The notes under the pieces are model-generated. The model had not been told where the DNA came from. It searched no databases and saw nothing but the letters and a program-made list of their open reading frames with translations. A stretch of DNA of 64,000 bases from Rhododendron vialii (taxonomy: Eukaryota; Streptophyta; Magnoliopsida; Ericales; Ericaceae), in contig NC_080561.1 in assembly GCF_030253575.1 (NCBI RefSeq), positions 35,921,564 to 35,985,563 on the forward strand, given 5' to 3'. Positions 1-11,696 of this stretch are shown here, piece by piece (position 1 is the stretch's first letter; every line of letters begins with the position of its first letter). The translations under genes were made by a program, and so were the position numbers.

Positions 1-69
1 AACTGAAGTTAGATAAACATCACATCTGGCCCAAATGCTAGAGTGGTTAATGGAAATCACGAACGGTCA

Positions 70-334
70 CTCCCTCCGTCCCCATTTGTTGGTCCTAGTT
101 AGCACTTCTTGATGTCCTAAAAAGATTGTCCCCCCTTAAATTTAAATGGGCAATATTTAATCAATTTTCTCTTTTACCCTTCCCTTTTTAAATTAGGATT
201 ATTGACAAAGCAAGAAAAAGTAATGATTAGAGGGTAAAATGAAGAAGAAAAAAAAGTGATCAGAAATGCAATGATTGTGTTCCCATATTAAGTTGGAATC
301 CCGTAAAGGGACCAACAAATGGGGACGGAGGGAG
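70..334. mobile_element. Stowaway-like MITE
   Basis: The ends are inverted repeats, CTCCCTCCGTCCCCATTTGT on the left and its complement ending GGACGGAGGGAG on the right, followed by TA. This terminus is typical of Tc1/mariner-derived Stowaway MITEs. The left flank reads CA rather than TA, so the target duplication has decayed. The 265-bp interior is AT-rich and has no coding potential. Confidence 0.8.
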
Positions 335-1180
335 TATGTAAAGACCGTACTATATCACATTCCATATTAGTGTCCTCTATCAGGCAATATCTTTACCAAT
401 ACATCACACACAAGTTTAACCATAAACACCTCTATAATCTGCAGTAACATCCTTTAAAATTTCCTTGGATTAATTTCATGGAATTCCACCTACTAATACG
501 TCAAGTATGTTTGTAAGTAAAAAAAAAATTTGAAATTACACCTGGAGAAACAAAGCATCTGACAAATTCCTCCTGTTACTGTCATCGTCAATGCCACAGG
601 CAATTGTCCCCACTGAGCCACCTGTAATAACAAATGAGATTGAAGCCCATTAGTGATCCTGTTGGTCATATGTCCCACATTTAAACATAACTAAAGACAC
701 CAGGCCCACCTCCCAAAACTTAAAGGATTCTCTAGTACTCAACAGGGAACCACCAAACCAGTGTTAGCTTCAAGCAAGGTCAGAAAACTAATATGACGCG
801 GACTACTTAACCACAATGTGTGTTTCATGAAAATGTCACTCAGAGAGAACTGTATTCACAGCTTTAAGCTTTATGGCACAGCTGAGAAGTAATTCTGAGC
901 TGACTTAACACTTCCAAACAAACATTACGGAAAATCAAGTTATTGCAGATTGAATAAAAAAAGGTATTGGGTACCAAGACTGGATTTCAACTTGTCGGTC
1001 TAAAACGTACACATGAGAAAAGGAAAACACGTGCCAGAAACCCCCAAACCTACCAAGAGCAGTGCATGGCTCTCAACTTCGAGTCGAAGGCTACATCTTG
1101 TGAGAAATCATTCCTTAAGAAAGGGGCAGGCATGGTTCATCTTTTGTAATTCAAACTGAAAGATTAGCACTCTCCGTTGT
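335..1180. other. intergenic, nothing recognised
   Basis: AT-rich sequence. Short open frames occur on both strands but none has a recognisable domain, a plausible splice structure or a promoter context. No repeat ends were seen. Confidence 0.5.
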
Positions 1181-1277
1181 AAATATCAGTATTGATATGC
1201 CGTGTTCCAAAATAAATAAAACGCGAGTTCCGTAAAGGTATTTATTTTGGAACACGGCATATCAATCCTTGATATTT
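1181..1277. repeat. short near-perfect hairpin repeat
   Basis: Two arms of about 38 nt, AAATATCA..ATTGATATGCC.. and its complement, flank a spacer of about 18 nt. The inner 28 bp of each arm match perfectly (TGCCGTGTTCCAAAATAAAT against ATTTATTTTGGAACACGGCA). It looks like a small foldback MITE. A MIR-like hairpin is possible but unsupported. It lies just upstream of the decayed PPR gene. Confidence 0.6.
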
Positions 1278-1329
1278 ATTTTGTTTTTCAAGATTTTTCT
1301 TTCCCGCTACGTTCAAAAAAAAAAAAAAA

Positions 1330-2545
1330 ATCACCTCTGATTTCACTGATGCAAACAAACCTCCTCCTCCTCGATTCACTCTCTGATCTATGCTTGCTCA
1401 AAACTCAATCATATAATTTCGTACAAGTCCTCAGTTTATTTTCACAAATGCCGTATAAAGGCCTTTCCCCCATCCCTTTATCCTCCAACGTCAAGGCCCG
1501 GATGACAGGTTCCTGGCTTCAAGTCGGTATCTGGGAGCGATTCAGATCCCCTTGTTCAGTCGTCCTTGGTTTATATATATGTCAAATGCAGTCTATTAAA
1601 GGATGCCCATAAACTTCTCGATGCAATGTCGGAACCAGACGTGGTTTTTTGGAGTGCTTTAGTTTTCGGGCTATGCTCAACTAGGACATGGAAGTATGTG
1701 GTATCTTGTAATGGGATGATCGTGGGATTCAAATTGAGTCGATGTTATTCGGAATCAGTGTTGGTGTTTCAAAAGATGCATTCGCGAGGTTTAAAGCCTA
1801 ATGGGACTGGTATATCAAGTTTTCTCCTATAGTGGGGGATCTGGAGGATTTGATTTTGGGTAGTCCAATTCATGGGTTAGCGATCAAGATGGGAATGAAA
1901 TCAGACAAATGCATTGTTAGCGCCCTTATTAATATGTGTGGGAAGTGCGGTCGTAGTTCACAAATGTCACAAGTGTTTGATGAAGTGGACGCGTTACGTA
2001 TAGGTGCTTGTAGTACACTAGTTAGTGGGCTTCAGAGAAAAGGCTTTGTGGATGAGGCACTGATGGTATTTAGGCAATTCAAGGACAAAGGGATAGATTT
2101 GAATGCCTTGTCTTGTACATCAGTGATCACTGCTTTTTCTCAAAATGGCAAAGACATGGAGGCTTTTGGACCTATTCAGAGAGATGCAAATTGCTGGGGT
2201 AAAGCCAAATTCATGAATCCCTTGAATTTACCAGCTTGTGGAGCATTGCAGCATTGATCCATGGGCGGGCAACTCATGGTTTTTCTATCAGAAGTGGGAG
2301 CTCTGGTGATGTGTACGTGGGCAGTGCATTGATTCGCATGTACGCTAAATGTGGAAGGATCGAAACGTCTTGTCCTTTTTTTGATAGGATGCACTAGAAA
2401 TTTGGTTAGTTGGAATGCGATATTGGGTGGGTATGCAAATGCATGGAAAAGCTAAGCTATTGAGATCTTTCAGTTGATATGTTAGTTTCACGGTATATTA
2501 TCTGCTGTAGCCAAAGTGACTTAACAGAAGAAGGGCAGTGACGTG
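1330..2545 (+). pseudogene. PPR protein pseudogene (At1g20230-like)
   Basis: Conceptual translation in shifting frames gives a pentatricopeptide-repeat protein of the plant PLS type, a class of organelle RNA-processing factors. Visible pieces in order are a VYMYVKCSLLKDAHKLLDAM-like repeat (about 1565), MHSRGLKPNG (about 1780), GSPIHGLAIKMGMKSDKCIV (about 1858), MCGKCGRSSQMSQVFDEVD (about 1935), SQNGKDMEA (about 2140), NLVSWNAILGGYA (about 2398) and SACSQSDLTEEG (about 2500, needing a frame change). The order and spacing follow Arabidopsis At1g20230 as I know that family. Frame changes and stops interrupt it near 1560, 1680-1740, 1830, 2257 and 2330-2460, and the C-terminal part is missing. 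The longest clean stretch is 1832-2257. It cannot encode a full protein. A chain of sequencing errors is unlikely given the number of lesions. Confidence 0.85.
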
Positions 2546-2726
2546 TTTATCTTCAACTTTCTCATCTTGTGGAGGAGAATCTACTGGACAACAAGTTTTA
2601 AGGTAATTGTCTGCACTCAACTCTGTTGATTTATATTTAGTCCTTGACATTGTTTTTACTGGTTAGTTTACAGAAAAGTTTTTATCAGTGGAGCCCTTTT
2701 TCAGCATCTCCTTTGAATCGTGCAGA

Positions 2727-5700
2727 TTTCTGATGGAAGAGGAAACATAGTCGATCAGGTTTTGTATGAGCTTCTCCATGGTGGTGATTCAGCTCAGAAA
2801 TACATGAGGGATCCGGAAGCATGAAAGTTGACTAGGCCGCGGTGCATCTTTTGGTGCTCGTGTGGCCTTACAGCCTCACTCAAAGTGGGCTAAAAAGCGC
2901 ACATCTATGAAGCAACATAAGAGACGTGGTCATTTTATCTGCCTCACGATTGCACAAGTGAGTTTTTTGTCTTTACTGAGAATTCAGCTGCAACTTGTTT
3001 CATTTTTCTTCAAATCAGCCTTGCACACTCATGTTTCATTTCTAGTTTAGCAATTCTTGCAGATTTGTGATTTTCAATTCAATGGATAGGACTAAATAAG
3101 GTGGTAAATATGTTATTGCTTTAAGTTTGGGGTTAAAACATATTTAAACCTATACAAAACGTTATCAAAAAAAAAGATAGTACTAAATGTTTAATCAGTA
3201 GCTGTTAAGACACACCAAGAGACAGCTATGACTAGAGAACACATGCAATCATCACATGTAAATTTCATTTTGCTTATCAGAAGAAGACTCTATTGTATGG
3301 ACCAATGTCTTCCATCTTTGGCCATTGTTTTGAGAAGCGTTGGTTTGGAGTTACTTGCCGCTCTGATATTTTCAAGCCAATGCAAGAAATGTGGAAAGGC
3401 TGCATGATGCTACTTATTAACAATGTTAAGGTATTTTTCTCCTTAGCTTTGCTGGTATAGCAAACCTGCATTTTCTTATATCTTGGGACTACATCGAGAT
3501 GCCATTTTATCTTGCAGGAAAAACCAGTTGGCACAATGTCTTCTCACTGCAGACTTACATGGTGCAGTGATTTTAGGTTAGATCCAGAGCCCTCTTTTTG
3601 CTTCTGCAACAGATTGCATAAAGTTGTTCATCTGTCAACGGAAACTGCAGAAATCCTCGGTATGTTCACTATACGGCAAGAATAGTCGCATATGTACACA
3701 ATCATACTTGTTCTGCTTAAACTTTCTCAGTAGTACTATGTCAGGCATGTCTCATTGCCTACTTGCATGCATGTCATTGATTCTTGCTCAAATCCAAAAA
3801 GCAGTCTAGGGAAGGCAAACCTTATACTTGCTATATCTCTCCAGGTTATCTTTCCCTTAATCAATGGATGGTCCAACTGGCTTGCCTGTTTGATCATTAG
3901 TCACTGCCCATGAAAATTCAGATTGAACCATCAAATATGGACATATTGATCGATTCTTCTTTGAATCATTGAGTAAATCATTAAAAGCATCAATTTCGTT
4001 CTACTGCATATCTTACCAGCTTCTGTTCATTTTGTAAGAGTTGTTGCTTACATGTTGGTATCTTGTGTTTTTTTCCTGGCAGTTATTCAATGTAAAATAG
4101 GTGCCTTCACTGGAGTGAGTGGTGTCATTATTTGTGAAACCACCGAAACATTTGGAATAGTTATGTATGACTCTAACTATCAAGGTATCTTGTATAAAAA
4201 GGTGTTTATCAGCAGTCACAGTACGAAGGTTAATGGTAAATTGGTAATGTAGTTCTTCAACAATATAGCTTACAAAAGTAGTTCTCTGTTATTCATGCGT
4301 GTATGAACCTTTGTTATTTTTCATCCTTTAGAGCTAAGCCTTTCTTTTGACTTCCTTCTTTGGGTTACACACCAATGTGTATGTTGGCTTTGCATGTGTT
4401 GGCCACTTGACCTGTTGATTAGACGTACTTTATGTGCCAAAACTTGCCCATGGTCTGTTGACTATTTAAACCTGCGCTAGGTTTCAGGATGTTGAGACAA
4501 TTAGAACGTGTCTTTTGGATTCAGGCTCTCTAGAAGATCTTACGATTAGCATCACGACTTCTCCTTTCAGGCAGAATATCACGTTGAAATTATGGAATTA
4601 ATTTCCCAGACATGGGATCTTATTGTTGTCAATATTAATGCCAAATTTCAAACAACGCTACCTCTTTGATGGTTGTTGCTTCTGTTTCGTTGTCCTGTCA
4701 ATCACGTCCATGCCACTGCAAAAGAATTCAGATTTCTCGTTGTTGGAGTAATGTTTCTTTGTGGTACTATGACTACCACGTCAGTGTTCAGAAGACTATT
4801 TCAAATTCCTGTATCTTCTGTAGAAATGAGGTAACAAGACGTAGATTGTGCTTCTTAATGGGTATATTGAGGTTCTTTGGATTAGTGAATATAGAGGTAT
4901 ATTGAAAAGGACCAGTGCCCAATTTTCATGGATGCTCATTCTGACTAATTTTATTCTGAGATCCAAGCGCAAGGAAAACAAGCACTGTGAAGTGTGAACC
5001 TTATATTCCTATAATGGAAATATGAGAATGATGGAAATGGACATGTGGTAATTCTCTAGATTATGAATAGATAAGCTGTAACCTTGCTTTCATTACACAA
5101 TTTACACACTACGGAATTAGTTGAAGGACGCTCACTCTCTCTGGATGCATGTGTGAAATAAAAACTCTTGATTTTGATAATTTTGTGCAAAAACATAGAT
5201 GAAAGTCACTCTCTCTATTGTGTTTAAACTGTTTTACCTGTTTTTAGATCATTGTGTTCGATTTTCTTTCCCCATTTGCTGGGGATTCTGACTCTGATGC
5301 AAACATTGAAAAGAACCTGAGGGCCAGAACATTGCCCACACCTGCTTACCGGCTATCAGTTCCGTCTATTGGCCATTCCCCCAAATAACACCTGCAACAA
5401 GAGTAAAGCACTTGTTTGCATTTTGTAACTTTTGAGATTACGAAATTCAGCGAGTCTTGTATCAAAGAAATTAATTATATTTTCAAGTCTTAATCTGTAT
5501 ATGTATGCCCTTTTTTTTTATTGCCCTTTTCATGAAGGCACGGATGTTAAAAAATATCTGGTTCCGCGACTAGAGATTTTAAGTCTTGTTTTGTATTGAT
5601 TCATCTACCTAAAATAGGGTTAATTGCACTGCTTCATCGGCTTGAGCGTATAGGCCACTAGGCTGTGGCTTGGGTCACACTCCTCGAGACTCACAGTTAG

Positions 5701-5955
5701 GTGTGTAAACCCTTACGGGTGTTACTGACATTATTGAGCCGTGTTCATTTTGTATAGAAACGATTGGTAAGCATGTTTCTTCCAGCTCCCCGCCTCGCCC
5801 CCCTTTCTGCAATAATTTTGGGAGCACAAATCTGATCCTTTTTTGTTTTTGTTTCACTATTTTTACAGTTGTCCCCAAAAGTTCATCTGTTTTTTTTATA
5901 TTTAAAGCTGATAGCTGGAAAATCACACTTCATGGAGACAAACTTGCCTCAAGAA
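2727..5955 (+). pseudogene. POP4: POP4 (RNase P/MRP subunit p29) degraded gene copy
   Basis: POP4/p29 is a protein subunit of RNase P and RNase MRP, which process tRNA and rRNA precursors in the nucleus. Exon-like blocks occur in the right order: GNIVDQVLYELLHGGDSAQK (about 2741-2800); HSKWAKKRTSMKQHKRRG (about 2877-2930); DIFKPMQEMWKGCMMLLINN (about 3362-3428); KNQLAQCLLTADLHGAVIL (about 3518-3576); a block from 4081 containing GVSGVIICETTETFGIV; and ADSWKITLHGDKLASRNIGP (about 5909-5970) followed by a natural stop. GT and AG signals separate the later blocks, so this is not a processed copy. Damage includes a one-base frameshift near 2808 with stops at 2820-2836, and a phase mismatch between the exons ending 3431 and starting 3518. 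The exon after 4190 diverges where the conserved PKK segment should be. I call it a pseudogene. A functional gene with unusual splicing is less likely. Confidence 0.8.
5248..5388 (+). other. exon-like open frame of unknown origin
   Basis: Directly after a TTTTTAG acceptor-like site there are 46 open codons ending in TAA. They contain FAGDSDSDANIEKNLRARTL and end RLSVPSIGHSPK. The composition is protein-like, which is unusual in this AT-rich spacer. It lies in the long last intron of the POP4 copy. I do not recognise the sequence. It could be a terminal exon of a lost gene or chance. Confidence 0.25.
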
Positions 5956-5970
5956 ATATTGGACCGTGAC

Positions 5971-7340
5971 ATAAGGTTTAACTTGCATCCGGGTGAACTT
6001 CTTATCGTGTCCTTCGGTTATTTTAAGTTTCCGGTTCTGTGTTTGTGAGAGAGACTGTCTTTCCTCGTAATCAGGTTTGTAGTCATAACCAACCATATAG
6101 CACATAACACGTAGTTTCATTAGAACTTTCCGGTTACGTGAGAAACCTCGTGTTATGTACGATTTATAGTTTTTTGTATCTGATCACGTTGTGGACGATT
6201 ATAAGGAAGCTTCTGGCACTTGTTTTGTAGCGAGATACTCTGCCTGCATCCAGAGATGAGGAAATTACTTAATTTTATGGAGCCAGTCTCTGAAGCATTG
6301 ATGAAAAACAGAAGAAGTACTAAATTTGGCTAAATTTTCTCACACGTACTTGCTTTGTGAGTCCTTTTAACATTGCAGAAGTATGGCTTCATTTGTGACT
6401 AATAAGTAATAGTAATTATTGAAAATAGAGGAAATGACATCTAGGAATTAGGATACCGTCATAGAATCGATCCCACTCTCCGGTCATTTTCCCTTATGGG
6501 CAGGTAGAAATTGTTAAGGAAATATAGCCTCGCATTATTTGGGAGTGAAACGAGTGATCACTTAATATATGTTTGCAGATCTTTTCATTTATTGTCAATT
6601 GGTTTTGAGATGGATATAAAGTTTCCACATTATTCATTTTCTATCCGGTATTGTAAATTTTGAAAATGATGAAAAGCTTCTGTGCTTTCTGTTACCGCTT
6701 TTTATTCGTTTTCAAATTATTGGGTATTGCAATTGGTTAAAGAACAAACAGTGTTTTCTATTTATTTTTTTTCCTAACAGCAATGGAGATTGACGGTTTC
6801 TTCTCATAACGAAATTGCAGGAACGTAACCGGCTAGAGTTTTAAAAGATATACATGCCGGTTGTGACGTGTGATTGTTCGAGGCTTACGTGCCAAGCTCG
6901 TTGTGATGTTGTTTTATCCTCTTTTCCCTATAGTCTTTGTACACGGTTCTTTTCAAAGATCAATAAAATTCTTCCTTTGCTGTCCAAAAAAAGGTTTTAA
7001 AAAGATCAACAGCCGGCCGATTGAGAGGTCAGCCGAGGAGTTCTGCCGAAACGAGATACTCGACCAGAGGAAACTATTTTTTGAGGTTTAACTCTATTGC
7101 CAGAGAATTTTGCCCGGGTTTCCGGGTGATGTAAAAGTATAGGAAGGCATTTTTCAATAGGTCAGGAAGATGATGTTATCAAGCCAACATGGTGCGTGCG
7201 TGACGAAGAAAAAACAGCCACCTAATACTTCATTTTAACACGAAAAACTTGAGATCACATGCTGATGAAATGCACGTTTTGATTGGGACACGACGAAAAT
7301 TTTCGCTCCAATCAAAATTGGCTTTCCATCTCAGGAAAAG
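5971..7340. other. intergenic with one dispersed-repeat remnant
   Basis: No gene seen. The stretch at about 6490-6650, read on the minus strand, matches 32010-32130 (shared pieces such as TTAAGTGATCA and TTTCACTCCCAA, and a diverged ATCCAATTCAAAATCAATTG-like block), so it is a dispersed repeat remnant. The rest is unremarkable AT-rich DNA. Confidence 0.4.
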
Positions 7341-7351
7341 TCCAAACCACG

Positions 7352-8092
7352 ACCAGTGGCATAGCCAGAAAATCGCACCAATGGGGGCACAATTCATACA
7401 CGCAACTTTATTGTGAAAAACAGAAAATTATCTATCTCCTTTTTACGACTTAACATGCCTTGATTTTTCTTTTGCACTATTTATTCAAGACTTATTTCTA
7501 TTTAAAAAGTGTTTAGCTATTAGATAATATTAAAATAACAAGGAAAAAAAATAAAAATATCATATCTTGTAGATAAATTTATAAGTTCCCTAGTGGTCTA
7601 AATGAATCATCTTTAAATACAAAAGAGAGAGGTCTTATTAAAAGATTTAAAAAGAAAAATAAAGAAATAAGGGAAAGGGCGAAAAGGAGCGTCGCTTGAT
7701 TTGCATTTTCTGATAAGACAATAATTCATACTTATAATTCTTTGAACACGTGGTGGTTTGGAGGCGAATGTTCAGCGAATGGAGGCTCCCTTATGAGTAA
7801 TTTAGTTATTTAGTGATTAAGGGACCTTATTAGGTTGTGCCCCAACACCCTTTTTCATCACATATTTATATTGGATTCATAATATTTATTCTTGAGTCTC
7901 ACACGAATATGTGTTGGAAAAGAACATATTGAGATACCATCTGGTGATGCCCTCAATGATTTTTCTTTTTTTGAACGTGATACACTAAAACTTCTAAGGT
8001 TTTTTTTACAAATGCAAAAACAAAAAAAACAAATCCATCCAGTGGGGGCACAGTCACATGCCTCCGCCACACTGGCGGATGGCCGACGCAGC
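7352..8092. mobile_element. possible degenerate transposon
   Basis: The left part has CCAGTGGCATAGCCAG followed shortly by GTGGGGGCAC-like sequence. The right part has CAGTGGGGGCACAG followed by CCGCCACACTGGC. The paired GTGGCRKAGCCAG/CTGGC motifs suggest the two ends of one old element with AT-rich filling. No target duplication was found. The short hairpin-free ORFs inside are not convincing genes. Confidence 0.25.
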
Positions 8093-8306
8093 CATGCTAG
8101 TATTAGATGCTCTCATAAGCCTGCTCACTCGAAAAGGTGCCCGTGAGAGGTGCAGGGAGCAGAATGGCAAATGCTTTTGGATTCAAGCACCCGCATTTTT
8201 TTCAAATAATAATAATTCTGGGTGTCCGAATCTCTATAGAATCAATTATATCGTCCACTCCCGGTGTATCATGCGTATTAGGCAACATTGCCACAATAAT
8301 GTTAGG

Positions 8307-8418
8307 ACATGACACTCTAAACATGAAAATGTCCATAAAAGGAAAACGAACGGTCCAGATTCACAACATGGACCGTTCATTTTCTTTCGAGGACATTTTC
8401 ATGTTCCGAGTGTCATGT
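8307..8418. mobile_element. small foldback MITE
   Basis: Inverted arms ACATGACACTC...CATGAAAATGTCC and GGACATTTTCATG...GAGTGTCATGT enclose a second inner palindrome (GAACGGTCCA / TGGACCGTTC). The 112-bp unit can fold almost completely. No coding potential. Confidence 0.6.
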
Positions 8419-8647
8419 ATTATACTACTCTTCAAATTAAAATACTATAAGGAAGAATCCGGAGACAAAAATATATCGTGTTGTATAATACGTGTGTTCT
8501 AGTATGACACCCCTATGTTACGTGGCCAAAAATTACAGCGTAAGATCAATTAAAATCTCTATAAATCAAGCTAAATTTTAGAAGTGAATAATTAATAATA
8601 GTACTTAAGAGTACTAATAAATGTTTATGCGAGCCGGTCCAAATACT

Positions 8648-8992
8648 AGGGGTGATAAACGAGTCAAGTAGATAGTTGATCCAGTTTGGTTTGATAACTT
8701 AACGAGCTTCAAAAATATGTTCGAGCTTAGCTTGTTTTTTAGGCGAGCCGATCTCAAATGAGTTTTGATCAAGACAAACACAAGGTGATCTCAAGTAACT
8801 TGAATTTTTTTTATATACATAGTAAGCCTAATGAGCCGAGTAGTAATTTGTTCAAACTTGATTTGAAATCTTAACGAGTTTTTAAAAAAGGTTCTTTGTT
8901 TGTTTGTGTAACAAACCAATCTTAAACAAGTTTTTAACGAAACAAATATAAGCTCAAACTCAAGTAGTTTGGTTCGTTTAGCAGCGGCTACG
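8648..8992. mobile_element. degenerate hAT-like element (tentative)
   Basis: The left end TAGGGGTGATAAACGAG and the interior (GAGCCGATCTC, CTCAAACTCAAG) resemble the hAT-like elements at 11005 and 35233. The right end near GGTTCGTTTAGCAGCGGC is poorly matched and no clear target duplication is visible. Confidence 0.3.
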
Positions 8993-9501
8993 CCCCATAT
9001 ACCGGCTCTTACTCTTAGACATAAAATGGAAGGAAACAAAAGAACCAAAAATGGACACATAGGTGTTAGTTTTTGGTGGGAAAACAAAACTTCATTATAC
9101 AGTACTATAAAACTAAATACATTACGACGACACAAATGAAAAAACAGGATCTAAATCTAAATAAGGACGCGGATCAAAAAAACAAAAATCTAAAACAAGG
9201 ACACAAATAAAAAAATATAAAATGTCGTCAAAAAAGAAGTTACGGTATGGGAACCATCTACCTCACGAAAGTGGTGTTAGGAAATCCGACATAAATACCG
9301 TCATCGCCACCTTCACCGATGCTAAAAAAATCGAAAATCACACAATGAGATGTTGCCAAACACTTCTTGCTTGATAGTGGTGCCGAGCGTATCTAGATCG
9401 TCCACCACACAAGTGTCGTGGAGTTGAATATTTATATAGTATAATGAAGGATTTGATAAAGTAGTGATAACCAAAATTCTTTATTAATTACTACAACGGA
9501 T

Positions 9502-9540
9502 ACGTGTCGTGTGGTCGCATGACACCTGTATGTACGTGGC
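9502..9540 (+). promoter_or_regulatory. two ABRE-type ACGT elements upstream of RCI2
   Basis: ACGTGTC at 9502-9508 and ACGTGGC at 9534-9540 match the ABA-response element core bound by AREB/ABF bZIP factors. They lie 46-85 bp upstream of the TATA box of the RCI2 gene, a family known to respond to cold, salt and ABA. The paired spacing is what ABA-inducible promoters usually need. Function is inferred from motif and position only. Confidence 0.6.
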
Positions 9541-9585
9541 GTCCATTGGAGGCTTTGGAGCTTCCGCTGTCTCCAGTAGTCCGAT

Positions 9586-9593
9586 TATATAAA
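9586..9593 (+). promoter_or_regulatory. TATA box of RCI2 gene
   Basis: TATATAAA lies 100 bp upstream of the start codon at 9693, and a 5' leader beginning about 9615 fits this spacing. Confidence 0.6.
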
Positions 9594-9692
9594 CGTGTTC
9601 CTCTTTCTCATCATCATCATCAAATCATCTCTCCATTTTCCACAAACTAGAGAAATTATACTTGAGTAATCAGCTACTAGTATCAAAGAATC

Positions 9693-10788
9693 ATGGGAAC
9701 GGCTACCTTGGTAGAGATCTTGCTCGCCATTTTCCTCCCTCCTGTTGGTGTCTTCCTCCGCTTTGGCTGTGGGGTATCTCTCTCTCCTTCCCCTCTCTCT
9801 CTCTCTCACGCTATCAATGTTTTGCTAAGAACAGTCAATTTTTTGTTCTGCTAATCACAGCACACTTGGCAGGCAGTGGGTAATAAACCCAAAATGTCAA
9901 AATAGTTGAAGTTTCAATACACATTTTATGAATATTGACGCTTTCATGGGCCGATACCCGTACCGGCTGTACGCATTTCACAGAATTCATGCTCTTTGGC
10001 ACATTAATCGCTGCCCGCTGGGTCGCGATCAGAAATTTTCGTATTGCATTTCTTTCGGAAGAAAATGCTAACGACCACTTTTAGGATACTGGTCAATATG
10101 GTTAAAGTTACTCCCTCCATTTCTAATCGTTAGTTCATCACAAAAAGTCGCTCTCCAAATTAAAAAAATAAAACATTTTTTGTCTAATTTTAATTTGGTA
10201 AAAATATCATATAGGAAAATGCTTTATTAATTTGGTCCAAGGAGTGACGGTCTTTTCCAACTTTTCCTTCCTTTTATAAAGGAGAAAAGGAAAAGTAAAA
10301 CATTTGTGGGTGTTTTATACCAGGGTTCGGATTCTCTCAACTCCATGTTTCGGACTAGACAAGACTCCAAATTTGGACCATCCGGCGCTGTAACTAATGG
10401 TTTGGATTTGCTTAGAGAATTTTGCATGCTTCTTACTAGGAATTCTCATTGGCAAGATTCTCTGAGCCAATCCGAATCGTTGATTATACCAACGTACGGT
10501 TCAGATTTGGGTTGTCGCGTCCAGTCATTCCCAATTAAAGACCGGAGATGATTCAATTCTTTTATACAAATGGGTTGCAATTGGAATGCGTTTTTTGGAA
10601 AATTATTTTGTTAAGCTGACTCTAAAACTGTAAATAATTAAACAGGTTAATTTATATATAATAAGTGTGGCTAATAAAGTTTGTGGAAATTTGATTGCAT
10701 GCAGCCGGAGTTCTGGATCGACTTGTTGCTGACAATATTGGGATACATACCGGGGATTGTTTATGCAATTTATGTGCTGACCATTTAG
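9693..10788 (+). CDS. RCI2: RCI2/LTI6 (PMP3 family) small hydrophobic membrane protein
   Basis: Two exons, 9693-9773 and 10705-10788, join in phase 0 across a GT-AG intron to give 54 aa, the usual length of the family. Exon 1 starts MGTATLVEILLAIFLPPVGV and ends FGCG. Exon 2 runs from PEFWIDLLLTILGYIPGIVY to YVLTI. Both membrane helices and the conserved PPxGV, FGC and LGYxPGxxYA motifs are present. PMP3/RCI2 proteins sit in the plasma membrane and limit Na+ entry and membrane hyperpolarisation. The C-terminus ends at LTI, without the lysine common in other members. The promoter has two ABRE cores, which fits ABA or cold induction. A poly(A) signal, AATAAA, lies near 10945. The 931-bp intron carries a decayed MITE fragment around 10110-10250. 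Confidence 0.95.
10110..10250. repeat. truncated MITE-like fragment in RCI2 intron
   Basis: CTCCCTCCATTTCTAATCG resembles a Stowaway-type end. It is followed by AAATTAAAA and TTTAATTTGG inverted stretches, but the right terminal repeat is missing. It lies in the RCI2 intron and does not touch the splice sites. Confidence 0.35.
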
Positions 10789-11004
10789 TGCTTCATTATT
10801 GAAACTATTAAGTGGATCGATCACTGTATTAGGATGATGGCCTTCCAATTACTTCAGTTTGTAATTCAGTTTGCTTTTGTGATTTGAACTTGGGAAGTCT
10901 ACGTTCTTTGATGTATCTCTCTTGGGTTATTTGCCGCTACAAACAATAAAAGTTACATGTCAAACTTATTGGTTGATATTTTCAACTGCATTATTGGTTG
11001 GTTG

Positions 11005-11570
11005 TAGAGCTGTAAACGAGCCGAATCGAGCCGAATATTAGAATGTTCAGATTCGTTCATTAAGTTTTTTAGCGAACTCGAGCTCTAGCCGAATTCAATG
11101 AGAATTATCACGAGCCAAACTCGAACGGAGCTTGTTCAGGTTTGGGTCGAACTCGAGCTTGTTCACGAGCCTTAACGATCCAATAATATCATATTTTTAT
11201 GCTCTCATACAAGTTTAAAATTGCAAATAAATTTTTCATTATGTACATAAATATGTTCATATACACAAAATGATAAAAACATAGTACATAAGTAAATTTT
11301 TAGTAATCGTAAACTTTTAGGCTCGTACAAGTTTTAAAATTTTCACTATATAACTATATAAAATCCCTATGATACACATATACTCCAGGTTCGCGGGCCT
11401 AATCGAGCCGAATAGTGTTGCATTCATATTTGGCTCATTTTTGAAACGAGCCTAAAATTGAGGTTCAGGTTCAGATTCGGTTCATTTAGTAGACGAATCG
11501 AACTCGAACGAGCCTTTACCGAATTGAGTCTCGAACAGTTCATGAATGACTCAGTTCATTTACAACCCTT
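11005..11570. mobile_element. non-autonomous hAT-like element
   Basis: The element starts TAGAGCTGTAAACGAGCCGA and ends TTCATTTACAACCCTT, giving short inverted termini. It is flanked by an 8-bp near-duplication, GTTGGTTG (10997-11004) and GTTAGTTG (11571-11578), as expected for hAT insertion. The subterminal regions are rich in CGAGCC/CTCGAACG motifs, which are typical transposase-binding repeats. It is 566 bp with no transposase frame. It belongs to the same family as 35233-35851. Confidence 0.75.
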
Positions 11571-11696
11571 GTTAGTTGTCTGGTGGAAGAGCAAGAAAAC
11601 ATATTAATTATGGTCCCGGGGTGTGCAGCACTTGTGCACAGCATGAGTGTTGTGCACGGTCTGACCACTCGGCTGGGATTAGCGACTAAAATATGG

